Part shown: positions 7,371 to 13,950 of the stretch, piece by piece
How positions within the stretch are numbered: the stretch's first letter is position 1
Layout of the letters: every line of letters starts with the position of its first letter
Assembly (NCBI GenBank): GCA_036276235.1
Contig: DATBDZ010000378.1
Span: forward strand, 1-18,701
Source of the DNA: JANWHF01 sp036276235
Lineage (GTDB): Bacteria; Planctomycetota; Phycisphaerae; Tepidisphaerales; Tepidisphaeraceae
DNA: 18,701 bases
Reading direction: 5' to 3'
Translations under genes and position numbers: made by a program
The notes under the pieces: model-generated
Seen by the model: only the letters and a program-made list of their open reading frames with translations
What the model was told of the DNA's origin: nothing
The model's database searches: none

Positions 7371-7766
7371 GTGGCTGAAAACGGAATTCTTAATCTTGTT
7401 ACGATCGACAAGGATGGATGCATTCATGTTGCCTCCAGTGGCAGCGTGACCGCCGCCGAGGCGCATTTCCTCGGGAAAAACCCGCTGGAAACGATCCTGG
7501 GCGCCAGTTGGTCGGCCAATCGCGTGCTGATCGATTTCTCCAGGACCGATTTTATCGATTCATCGGCGATCGGTTGGCTAATCAACTCGGCCCGCGAGTT
7601 CCGCGTGCGCGGCGGTCGGCTGGCGGTTCATTCCGTCACGCCGCGCGTCCGGCAGATGCTGAATCTCCTGAAGATCGGCCAGCTTGTTCCGCTGCTCGCC
7701 GACGAGCAGGAAGCCAAACGCTTCGTGAGCGAAGGCGCTTCGGCGCCCATGGCGCTCAGCGCATAG
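7371..7766 (+). CDS. STAS-domain protein (anti-sigma factor antagonist-like)
   Basis: A 131-residue single STAS domain. The key segment is VLIDFSRTDFIDSSAIGWLINSAREFR at 52-78. DSSAIG is the loop that carries the phosphorylatable Ser in SpoIIAA-like antagonists (Ser64 or Ser65 here), and GGRLAVHSVTPRVRQMLNLLKIGQLVPL follows as the next strand-helix-strand. Such proteins bind and sequester anti-sigma kinases or act in other partner switches. The GTG at 7371 is chosen because GGAGA (7361-7365) sits at the right distance. The frame is open further upstream to 7218, but that part is Arg-rich and unlike the domain. No kinase or phosphatase partner is in the window. The next gene is a secretion-type ATPase in the same direction. 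Confidence 0.85.
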   Translation: MAENGILNLVTIDKDGCIHVASSGSVTAAEAHFLGKNPLETILGASWSANRVLIDFSRTDFIDSSAIGWLINSAREFRVRGGRLAVHSVTPRVRQMLNLLKIGQLVPLLADEQEAKRFVSEGASAPMALSA

Positions 7767-7770
7767 AACT

Positions 7771-7812
7771 GAATTGCGTAGCAGTCGGACCGAATTGCGT
7801 AGCGGTCGGACC
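7771..7812. repeat. 21-bp direct tandem duplication
   Basis: Two adjacent 21-base units beginning GAATTGCGTAGC and ending GTCGGACC differ at one position only (A or G at unit position 13). They sit between the STAS gene stop and the ATPase gene start. The period of 21 is three times seven, though the unit is not itself built of heptamers. Confidence 0.9.
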
Positions 7813-7860
7813 GAAGGTTCACCCTTCTCGAGTCTTGTTTGAACGAATTTCGGAGGAACC

Positions 7861-9135
7861 GTGGACGGAAGCGCCATCACAAGTGAATACCTGATCGAGC
7901 TGGGGAAGACGACGCCCGAATCCGCGGTCGCGCAGCTTATACAGCATGCCGTTGCCGCGGGCGCCAGCGATTTGTTCTTCAGCGCCGGCGAGCGTTACTA
8001 CACCGTTCAGCTTCGGCATTTGGGAATCGTGCGGCCGCTGAGCGTTCTTCCTTCCGAGCATGGCCGCCGATGTCTGGCGCACATCAAGGCTCGCGCCGCG
8101 ATGGACACGACCGAGAAGCGTCGCCCGATGGATGGCCGCTGGATTTTCGATCTGCCGGGAGAGCAGTTTTCAGATACGCCTGACAAGAAGATCCGCCGCC
8201 GCAATGGCGTCGATCTTCGCATCAATGTTATTCCGACGCTGCATGGTGAGGATGCGACGATCCGCGTGCTGCCGCACGATCATTCGCATTTTGTCGTCGA
8301 AGATCTGGGCATGTCCGTCTCGCAGGCCGCCAGCTATCGGCAGATGTATCAAAGCCCCAGTGGCTTGCTGCTGATCACCGGGCCCACCGGCTCCGGGAAA
8401 ACCGCCACGCTCTATTCGACATTGGTTCGACTCAATGATGGCTCACGAAAAATCCACACGATTGAAGACCCGGTCGAATACGCGATCGAAGGCCTGCATC
8501 AATCGCAGGTGAACACGGCGATTGACGTCGGCTTCTCGGAGCTTCTGCGCAGCGTGCTGCGGCAAAGCCCCGACGTAATCATGATCGGCGAAATTCGCGA
8601 CCCGGAGACGGCGAAGATCGCCGTCCATGCCGCCAACAGCGGCGTGCTGGTTTTCGCGACGCTTCATGCTCCGTCCGCGCCGGCGGCAGTGCAGGCGATG
8701 CTGAGCCTCGGCGCTCATCCGCATTTCCTCGCCTCCTGTTTGCGCGGCGTTGTCGCGCAGCGATTGGTGCGCACGCTCTGCCCCGGCTGCCGCACGAGTT
8801 TCGATCTGGATGGTGCGCAGCAAACGTTCGAAGAAGTCCGTTCGTTGCTGGCCGAAGGCGAAGGCAAATCGCTGTTCGCGTCGCAGGGATGCGATGCATG
8901 CGGGCAGACCGGTTATGCCGGCCGCGCCGGAGTATTTGAGGTGATGCCGGTGACGCCGGCCGTTCGTGATCTGATCAGCGAAGGCAAGCCCGCCCGCGAC
9001 ATCCGCGCCAAAGCGGTCGAGCAAGGGATGATCCAATTCCGCCAGGCGGCGCTGCTCAAAGTCGCCAAGGGATTGACGAGCACGGAAGAGGTCTTCCGGG
9101 TGATTCCGTCGGAGCATTTGTTGCAGGAAGATTGA
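7861..9135 (+). CDS. GspE/PilB/PilT-family secretion ATPase
   Basis: A 424-residue hexameric ATPase of the type II secretion/type IV pilus family. It starts at a GTG preceded by GGAGGA at 7852-7857. Motifs in order: the N2 domain with ASDLFFSAGE at 35-44 and GVDLRINVIPTLHGEDATIRVL at 116-137, Walker A GPTGSGKT at 174-181, Asp box IHTIEDPVEY at 198-207, Walker B DVIMIGEIRDPETA at 238-251, His box TLHAPSA at 268-274, and a four-Cys zinc module, CPGC at 307-310 and CDAC at 344-347. The zinc module is typical of GspE/PilB rather than PilT. The N-terminal MshEN domain of PilB is missing, so it is a short form. No pilin, platform or secretin genes are nearby; its partner is elsewhere or unknown. 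Confidence 0.92.
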   Translation: MDGSAITSEYLIELGKTTPESAVAQLIQHAVAAGASDLFFSAGERYYTVQLRHLGIVRPLSVLPSEHGRRCLAHIKARAAMDTTEKRRPMDGRWIFDLPGEQFSDTPDKKIRRRNGVDLRINVIPTLHGEDATIRVLPHDHSHFVVEDLGMSVSQAASYRQMYQSPSGLLLITGPTGSGKTATLYSTLVRLNDGSRKIHTIEDPVEYAIEGLHQSQVNTAIDVGFSELLRSVLRQSPDVIMIGEIRDPETAKIAVHAANSGVLVFATLHAPSAPAAVQAMLSLGAHPHFLASCLRGVVAQRLVRTLCPGCRTSFDLDGAQQTFEEVRSLLAEGEGKSLFASQGCDACGQTGYAGRAGVFEVMPVTPAVRDLISEGKPARDIRAKAVEQGMIQFRQAALLKVAKGLTSTEEVFRVIPSEHLLQED

Positions 9136-9159
9136 TCGGCGCGATGCCGGAAAGAAGAC

Positions 9160-9177
9160 GGCGGGATAAATCCCGCC
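9160..9177. repeat. Small palindrome GGCGGGA/TCCCGCC
   Basis: GGCGGGA, TAAA and TCCCGCC form a 7-bp hairpin 24 bases after the ATPase stop. It may help end transcription. The word also looks like part of a dispersed intergenic repeat. No clear T-run follows. Confidence 0.5.
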
Positions 9178-9204
9178 CTACGAGAAGCATTCCTCTCGTC
9201 GTGG

Positions 9205-9309
9205 CACGGGTTTTCAACCCGTGTTGGCCGCGTAATGTGTGGAACAATTTTTCGAATCGCAAGTCATTCGGCGGCCAGAAATCGCTAACACGGGTTGAAA
9301 ACCCGTGTT
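9205..9309. repeat. Inverted pair of 19-bp palindromes
   Basis: CACGGGTTTTCAACCCGTG at 9205-9223 and its exact reverse complement CACGGGTTGAAAACCCGTG at 9289-9307 each form a near-perfect hairpin. Together they make a larger inverted repeat, because the inner flanks also match (GTGTTGGCCGC against GCGGCCAG and TAACAC). It fills the gap between the convergent ATPase and astB genes and resembles a REP-type doublet. A role as a two-way terminator is possible. Confidence 0.85.
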
Positions 9310-9331
9310 ACAAGAGCGCCGCCTGCAGCCC

Positions 9332-10660
9332 CTACAGACCGAGCAGCTTCTGAAGCTCCGCGAGCGCGGCGTTCGATTCCTCAATCAGCTTCACATCCCG
9401 CAGGTCATCCGGTGACAGGCTCTCGCGATAATGGCGTTTCACCCAATCGCATAGTTCCACATATAGCGCATCGGTGAGAAATATATTCGATTTGATCGCG
9501 GCCATTTCCTCGGGACGCAGGACGACGCGCAAGCGCAGGCAGGCGGGGCCGCCGCCGTTGTTCATGCTTTGGCGGACATCGACAAAATGCACAGTTCGAA
9601 TGGGGTGAGCGCCTTTCGCGAGCAACTCGTCGAGCCATGCGCGCGTCGAGGCGATCTCCTGGCATTCGATCGGGCAGATCAGCGCCATCGATTGATTCGG
9701 CATCGTTACAAGCTGGCTGTTGAACAGATACGACCGCACCGCATCCCCCAACGAAATCTCTTCTGTCGGCACTTCGATCAGAATCGGTTCTGAGCCGCAG
9801 GCTCGGGTGAACGCGGCTCGAATTGCCGCAATTGACCTCTCGCGATCTGCAAATGCGTCGGCGTGATAGAGCAGCACGTTCTCGTTGGCGACGGCTACAA
9901 CATCATTGTGAAACGCCCCGGCATCGATCGCGGCGGGATTTTGCTGAATGAAGATTGCGCGCGGCGGATCAAGCTGATGAAGGCGAGCGACGGACTGCGA
10001 CGCTTCGAGCGTCTGCCGGGCAGGGAAACGAGCGGGAGTTTCGGCGCGGGCGTCAAATGCTGTTCTTCCGTAGACGAAGATTTCGATTCCACCATTGCCG
10101 TGTGATCTTGCCATTCGCATTTGATTGGCCGCGCCTTCGTCGCCAAGGTGTGCGCTGGCGGGGAGCAGTGGGTGGTGCGAGAAAAATCGATCATCCGCGA
10201 AAACCGCGCGCATGACGGCGCTCGTATGCGCTGCTTCAAACGATCGATGAAACTGGCTGACCAGATTTGCCGCCGTCATGTGAACGCGGCCATCGGCGCA
10301 ATCGGTGCTCGGCGAAACCGTCGCAGCGTTGGCGGCCCACATCGCCGACGCGCTGAAGCAGGCGGCCAGAATCTGCGGCGCATCACGATGCGCTTTCTCA
10401 AGAACCTGAGCATCGTTTCCAGAGAATCCGAGCCGTCGAAGCGTTGCCAGATCCGGCCGCGCCTGCGGCGGCAGGACCGCCTGCTTCAGGCCCAAGTCCG
10501 CCATGAACTTCATCTTCGCCAGGCCTTGCAGGGCCGCCTGGCGCGGATGGGAGACAGTGTTGCGATGCTGCTGGGAAGCAAGATTGCCAACCGAAAGGCC
10601 GGCATAGTTATGCGTCGGGCCGACGAGGCCGTCGAAGTTGATTTCGATCGCATCTGCCAT
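9332..10660 (-). CDS. astB: N-succinylarginine dihydrolase
   Basis: Second enzyme of the arginine succinyltransferase pathway: it hydrolyses N2-succinylarginine to N2-succinylornithine, CO2 and two ammonia. The 442 residues match the family length. Signatures: INFDGLVGPTHNYAGLSVGN at 7-26, HLGDEGAANQMR at 171-182, FHNDVVAVAN at 250-259 and SMNNGGGPACLRLRVVL at 365-381. The expected catalytic triad is present as Glu175, His251 and Cys374. The start MADAIEI at 10660 matches family N-termini; an open extension of 30 codons upstream runs into a repeat and is not used. astA, astC, astD and astE are not in the window, so the gene is either scattered from its pathway or used in a different context. 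Confidence 0.95.
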   Translation of the reverse strand: MADAIEINFDGLVGPTHNYAGLSVGNLASQQHRNTVSHPRQAALQGLAKMKFMADLGLKQAVLPPQARPDLATLRRLGFSGNDAQVLEKAHRDAPQILAACFSASAMWAANAATVSPSTDCADGRVHMTAANLVSQFHRSFEAAHTSAVMRAVFADDRFFSHHPLLPASAHLGDEGAANQMRMARSHGNGGIEIFVYGRTAFDARAETPARFPARQTLEASQSVARLHQLDPPRAIFIQQNPAAIDAGAFHNDVVAVANENVLLYHADAFADRERSIAAIRAAFTRACGSEPILIEVPTEEISLGDAVRSYLFNSQLVTMPNQSMALICPIECQEIASTRAWLDELLAKGAHPIRTVHFVDVRQSMNNGGGPACLRLRVVLRPEEMAAIKSNIFLTDALYVELCDWVKRHYRESLSPDDLRDVKLIEESNAALAELQKLLGL

Positions 10661-10702
10661 TTCTGGCGAGATTACCACGAAGCACACGCGGGGAGCGAAT
10701 GC

Positions 10703-10771
10703 TGAAACGTGAAGACGTGAAACGTGACGAGCCGGTTGGCTATCAATCACGTTTCACGTCTTCACGTTTCA
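10703..10771. repeat. 25-bp perfect inverted repeat, CGTGAAA-type units
   Basis: The left arm at 10703-10727 (TGAAACGTGAAGACG onward) and the right arm at 10747-10771 are exact reverse complements over 25 bases, with a 19-base loop. Each arm is three copies of a CGTGAAA-type unit, the middle one a base longer. It lies between the stop of the YcfL-like gene and the start of astB on the minus strand, so it could terminate the first transcript. Confidence 0.9.
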
Positions 10772-10784
10772 CTCTAGCGCGGCG

Positions 10785-11192
10785 TCAATACCCCGGTGGG
10801 TATCGGAAATGCACCTCAAAATCTTCCGCCGCGGGGCTGGCGCTGTTGGCTTCGATCTGGTCGGGCGTGTTGGCGGTGAGCGTTTTGTCCGTCCAGCCGA
10901 TCTCGCTGAGCAACTGATGATCGCGGCCGAAGAAGCGGACGCGGTATTGCACGTAAAGCTGTTTGTCGATGATCGAGCGGATCGGCACGACGATGTGCAG
11001 CAGGCCGGCCTGATCGCGGCTGCGGATCGGCGTGCCGACGCCGGTGTCGCTCCGAAGCCCACCGGTGTCTACGTAAATTTGTTTGCCGCCGTACGGATCG
11101 CCTTGCGGCTCGATCGGCGGACGCATTTGATTACAGCCCCCGAGGAGCAGGAGGCCGGCGAGGAGCAAACGGGTGGGGAGAGGCTTGAGCAT
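10785..11192 (-). CDS. YcfL-like lipoprotein (DUF1425)
   Basis: A 135-residue lipoprotein. The signal peptide MLKPLPTRLLLAGLLLLGGC has a lipobox ending at Cys20. The mature part resembles YcfL (DUF1425): LLHIVVPIRSIIDKQLYVQYRVRFFGRDHQLL, then the Trp in EIGWTDKTLTANTPDQIEANSASPAAEDFEVHFRYP, as in the family's beta-sandwich. The start at 11192 is supported by AAGGA at 11199-11203; an upstream ATG 22 codons earlier would bury the signal peptide. YcfL has no known biochemical activity, but in proteobacteria it lies next to LpoB, as it does here. The CsgG-like lipoprotein gene is upstream on the same strand. Confidence 0.82.
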   Translation of the reverse strand: MLKPLPTRLLLAGLLLLGGCNQMRPPIEPQGDPYGGKQIYVDTGGLRSDTGVGTPIRSRDQAGLLHIVVPIRSIIDKQLYVQYRVRFFGRDHQLLSEIGWTDKTLTANTPDQIEANSASPAAEDFEVHFRYPPGY

Positions 11193-11243
11193 GAGGTTCC
11201 TTGGGAGGGTGGTGGGTGTCATGGCGAGGGTTATGAAGCGTAA

Positions 11244-11385
11244 AATCTGAGATTTCAAATCTAAAATCTCAAATCCGAGATCTCAAATTTGAAATGTCAG
11301 ATCTGAAATTTCGACGCTCTCATATTTCGGATCTCAATTTCCAAATCTCAAATCTGAAATCTCAGATCTGAATTGTCAAATTTTC
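11244..11385. repeat. AT-rich heptanucleotide array, unit RATCTSA
   Basis: Ten seven-base units run from 11244 to 11313 (AATCTGA, GATTTCA, AATCTAA, AATCTCA, AATCCGA, GATCTCA, AATTTGA and similar). After a break of about 16 bases and a shift in phase, roughly eight more follow from 11330 to 11385. The array occupies most of the 11193-11399 gap and is far more AT-rich than the genes around it. Because AATCT and AGATT are both common in it, it can also pair with itself. Confidence 0.88.
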
Positions 11386-11399
11386 GTCGTCGAATCCCA

Positions 11400-12425
11400 C
11401 TACTGCCCACCCACCGGCTGCGTCGCCGGCGCGCTGGCGGGGCTGAGCGGCACTGGCTCGGGCAGCGGATTGGCCGGGTTGGGCGCGACGCCGCTGTTCA
11501 CGGCCGGCGCCTGCGTTGGCGGCACATTACTCGGATTCGGCGATGACGGATTGGGCGGCGGCACAAAACCGTTCTGCCCCGGCAGCAGCGGCGAACGTCC
11601 CGCGTCCGGCTGCCCGCGTTGCGACGAAGGTGCCATCAGCGATTGCCACGATGCGGTCATGCCGTCCATCAGCCTTCGTGCCATGAAACGCGTAAACCCG
11701 TTGGTCTGCTCCCGATCCAGCGGCAGCGGAACTTCCACCACCGCCCGCGCCAGCGAGCCCGAATCATGCTGCACGTCGATCGCCTCGGCAAACACGCGAA
11801 GCCCAAGCTCCTGCGACGGAGATCGAACCACATGCGCCTGCACCTGCACCAAAATCGGCGCGCCCAGTTGCATTGCAATGTCCCGTGCCACATGCGGCCG
11901 GCCCGATTGCAGATCGCGAATCTGCTCATCGGTCAGCCGATCGCGCGCCATGGTCGGCGAGATGATCGTGACATGATTATCGCAGGAGAGCCAGTCGGCC
12001 AGGATAAACTCGATCGCGTGATAGTCGATCGATTTCACCGCGCCCTCATCGTACTGTCCGACACGAAGGCGCGGATCGTATGTCTGGCGGTTCTGAGCCG
12101 AATTGGCCGGGACAATCTCGCCTTCGAGCGTGCGATTGACAAACACGACGATCGGCGGGCGATTGACCGCGTTATACGCGTTGAGGAACGCCTGCTCCTC
12201 CGGCATGTGCTGGCTCACCAGCGGCGGATCGTAAAACGGCGGAGGCGGCGGCTCCCGATCTTCGCGCGGCGGGAGCGGCTTGCTGAACGCCGGATCGCTG
12301 TAATACGCCCGCTCCATCGACGCATCCACGCGCGGCGGCGGGGGTGAAACATCGCTGTTATGGCAGCCCGCCGCCAGCAGCAGGGCCAGCAACGCTAAAT
12401 TGATTCCGACTGATCTGCAACGCAC
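11400..12425 (-). CDS. Lipoprotein with putative CsgG/LpoB-like domain
   Basis: A 341-residue lipoprotein, starting at a GTG with a perfect GGAGGA (12431-12436) five bases before it. The signal peptide ends in the lipobox LLAAGC (Cys21). Next comes a Pro-rich linker (about 27-68). The core at about 78-265 has PPIVVFVNRTLEGEIVP, YHAIEFILADWLSCDNHVTIISP, ARDIAMQLGAPILVQVQAHVV and VVEVPLPLD. This strand-helix order, with the RPPIVVFVNRT start, resembles the CsgG/LpoB fold, but identity is low. A Pro/Asn/Ser-rich tail (262-341) follows and is probably unstructured, perhaps reaching across the periplasm. It is divergent from the LpoB-like genes and upstream of the YcfL-like gene. Not recognised as a named protein. 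Confidence 0.75.
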   Translation of the reverse strand: MRCRSVGINLALLALLLAAGCHNSDVSPPPPRVDASMERAYYSDPAFSKPLPPREDREPPPPPFYDPPLVSQHMPEEQAFLNAYNAVNRPPIVVFVNRTLEGEIVPANSAQNRQTYDPRLRVGQYDEGAVKSIDYHAIEFILADWLSCDNHVTIISPTMARDRLTDEQIRDLQSGRPHVARDIAMQLGAPILVQVQAHVVRSPSQELGLRVFAEAIDVQHDSGSLARAVVEVPLPLDREQTNGFTRFMARRLMDGMTASWQSLMAPSSQRGQPDAGRSPLLPGQNGFVPPPNPSSPNPSNVPPTQAPAVNSGVAPNPANPLPEPVPLSPASAPATQPVGGQ

Positions 12426-12686
12426 TAGGGTCCTCCGATCGGTTGGCGCGCAACCATTCTACTTGCATTAGACACGCGCGCCGATAAAAGGATGGTGGAA
12501 GCGGGCACAGCCGACTCGCCTGCGGCCGGATTCTGTGTCTGGTGTATTAGGGAGGCCCTATGGCCGCCCATCGGAGCGGAATCTTCCGCCGCTCCAGCCG
12601 ACGCTGGGAATCGCCGGTTTTAGTTTCCCGGCACCCGGCACATGGCTAGGATAACAGGATCGATCCGGCAACAAGGAGAATCGACT
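12426..12686. promoter_or_regulatory. Divergent intergenic region of the lipoprotein cluster
   Basis: These 261 bases separate the minus-strand CsgG-like gene from the plus-strand LpoB-like gene, so both promoters should lie here. I see no convincing sigma-70 boxes. It contains two hairpins: TAGGG-AGG-CCCTA at 12548-12560, and GGAGCGGAA with TTCCGCCGCTCC at 12573-12595 (one bulge). The ribosome binding sites at its two ends are both strong. Confidence 0.45.
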
Positions 12687-13253
12687 ATGTACGGCAAGTG
12701 GATGAGCCTGGGGATCGTGTTCGTTGCAGCGCTGGCCGGATGTACACACGATAGGCCGCACGAATACGGCAAACAACGCCCGCCGGTCGATCAGGCCGAC
12801 CCGCGCGATACGGGGTTGCAAAGCATGGATGTGGTGGCTGCCTCAGACAGGATGTCGGCCTCACTCCTCTCCCGCCCAGAGCTTAATGCTAGCAAGATGC
12901 AGTGGCAGATTGTGATCGACCGCGTCGAAGATATGACGACCGATCATGAGTTTCGCACGAACTACCAGATCTTCCTCGAGCGGCTGAAAGACAATCTCTC
13001 AAAGCAGGGTCACGGTCGCATAGTACTGATTGAAAACAGAGAACAGTTCAACAACCTGCGCGGCCGCGAGTTGGAAGGTGTAGCACCGGGCCCGGCCCCA
13101 CAGGCCGCGCAGCCCGATTATTCGCTCTATCTGAAGGCGATGGACATGCCCGGTCGCGGCACGAATTATTTTTATCTACAGTTCGCCATGACCGACCTCC
13201 ACACCCGCGTGATTGTGTGGTCAGATCGATACGAGGTTCGCGCCGCGCGGTAA
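12687..13253 (+). CDS. LpoB-like lipoprotein (penicillin-binding protein activator family), copy 1
   Basis: A 188-residue lipoprotein with signal peptide MYGKWMSLGIVFVAALAGC (lipobox LAGC, Cys19). The start is set by AAGGAGAA shortly before the ATG at 12687. The mature part has the LpoB pattern: SMDVVAASDRMSASLLSRPEL, then QIVIDRVEDMTTDHEFRTNYQIFLERLKDNLSK, then GRIVLIENREQFNNLRGRELEG, PDYSLYLKAMDM and RVIVWSDRYEVR at the end. In E. coli, LpoB is an outer-membrane lipoprotein that crosses the periplasm to activate PBP1B. Homologues outside Enterobacterales are known by sequence but mostly untested. A second paralogue lies 60 bases downstream on the same strand. Confidence 0.82.
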   Translation: MYGKWMSLGIVFVAALAGCTHDRPHEYGKQRPPVDQADPRDTGLQSMDVVAASDRMSASLLSRPELNASKMQWQIVIDRVEDMTTDHEFRTNYQIFLERLKDNLSKQGHGRIVLIENREQFNNLRGRELEGVAPGPAPQAAQPDYSLYLKAMDMPGRGTNYFYLQFAMTDLHTRVIVWSDRYEVRAAR

Positions 13254-13313
13254 TGGAATGCGCGGAAGCTTCGGCTCGGATCGGGCAGCGTCAGCGGGCA
13301 ATCTTATCTACAA

Positions 13314-13883
13314 ATGGAAAAGCGTTTGCGATTGGCCCTTCCCCTGTTGATTCTGCTTGTTGCGGGTGGCTGCACCAATGCTGTGCAGAGCGGACGTAAC
13401 ACCGCGCTGGATAGCATGGATCTCACGCAGATGACCGATCAGATGGCCGCCAGCATCAGCGCCAGCCCCAAAGTACAGGCGGCAATCGCGCGCACCGGCC
13501 CGCTGAAGATCGTTGTGCAACCCGTGCAGAACGAGATGACGGCCGAGGTTCTCCCGCGCGGGCAGGCGGATGCATTCACGGGACGCGTGCGCGATCTGTT
13601 GAGCAAACAAGCACACGACAAGTTTATTTGGATCATGAACCGCGACGCGTTCTACGCGCTGAGGCAACGCGAGCTGGAGGTCGATCTGGGCCCCTCTCCC
13701 GAGGCGATCAACCCCGATTATGCGCTCACGGCGCGCTTCCTGACCCTGACGCACGAAACCTCAAAGATGCGCACCAGCGCATATTTGTGTGTCTTTGAAC
13801 TAACCAACCTCAATGACCGAACTTTGCTTTGGAGCGATAAATATGAAGTGAAGAAGACGGCGGTGAAGGAGTTTTTGGATTGA
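13314..13883 (+). CDS. LpoB-like lipoprotein, copy 2
   Basis: A 189-residue lipoprotein, paralogue of the gene just upstream. The signal peptide MEKRLRLALPLLILLVAGGC ends at Cys20; the lipobox is slightly irregular (AGGC). The same landmarks appear in order: LDSMDLTQMTDQMAASISASPKVQ, LKIVVQPVQNEMT, FTGRVRDLLSKQAHDKFIWIMNRDAFYALRQRELE, NPDYALTARFLTL and TLLWSDKYEVKK. Overall identity to copy 1 is low, so the duplication is old or the two have diverged in role. The ribosome binding site is weak. The TPR lipoprotein gene follows after a heptamer repeat, and the three probably form one operon. Confidence 0.82.
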   Translation: MEKRLRLALPLLILLVAGGCTNAVQSGRNTALDSMDLTQMTDQMAASISASPKVQAAIARTGPLKIVVQPVQNEMTAEVLPRGQADAFTGRVRDLLSKQAHDKFIWIMNRDAFYALRQRELEVDLGPSPEAINPDYALTARFLTLTHETSKMRTSAYLCVFELTNLNDRTLLWSDKYEVKKTAVKEFLD

Positions 13884-13892
13884 TTGAAAGGC

Positions 13893-13920
13893 GTCATTGG
13901 TCATTTGTCATTGGTCATTC
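13893..13920. repeat. Heptanucleotide array, unit GTCATTG
   Basis: Four seven-base units GTCATTG, GTCATTT, GTCATTG, GTCATTC run without gaps directly after the second LpoB-like gene. Read in the other phase the unit is TTGGTCA. The array fills the short space before the ribosome binding site of the TPR lipoprotein gene. Confidence 0.88.
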
Positions 13921-13950
13921 GCGTTGCGTATACAGTTTCCGGAAGTGCAA

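Noticed and set aside
10121..10705. A 194-codon plus-strand open frame within astB
   Set aside because: It lies opposite the conserved N-terminal half of astB, is very Arg-rich and has no ribosome binding site or motif.
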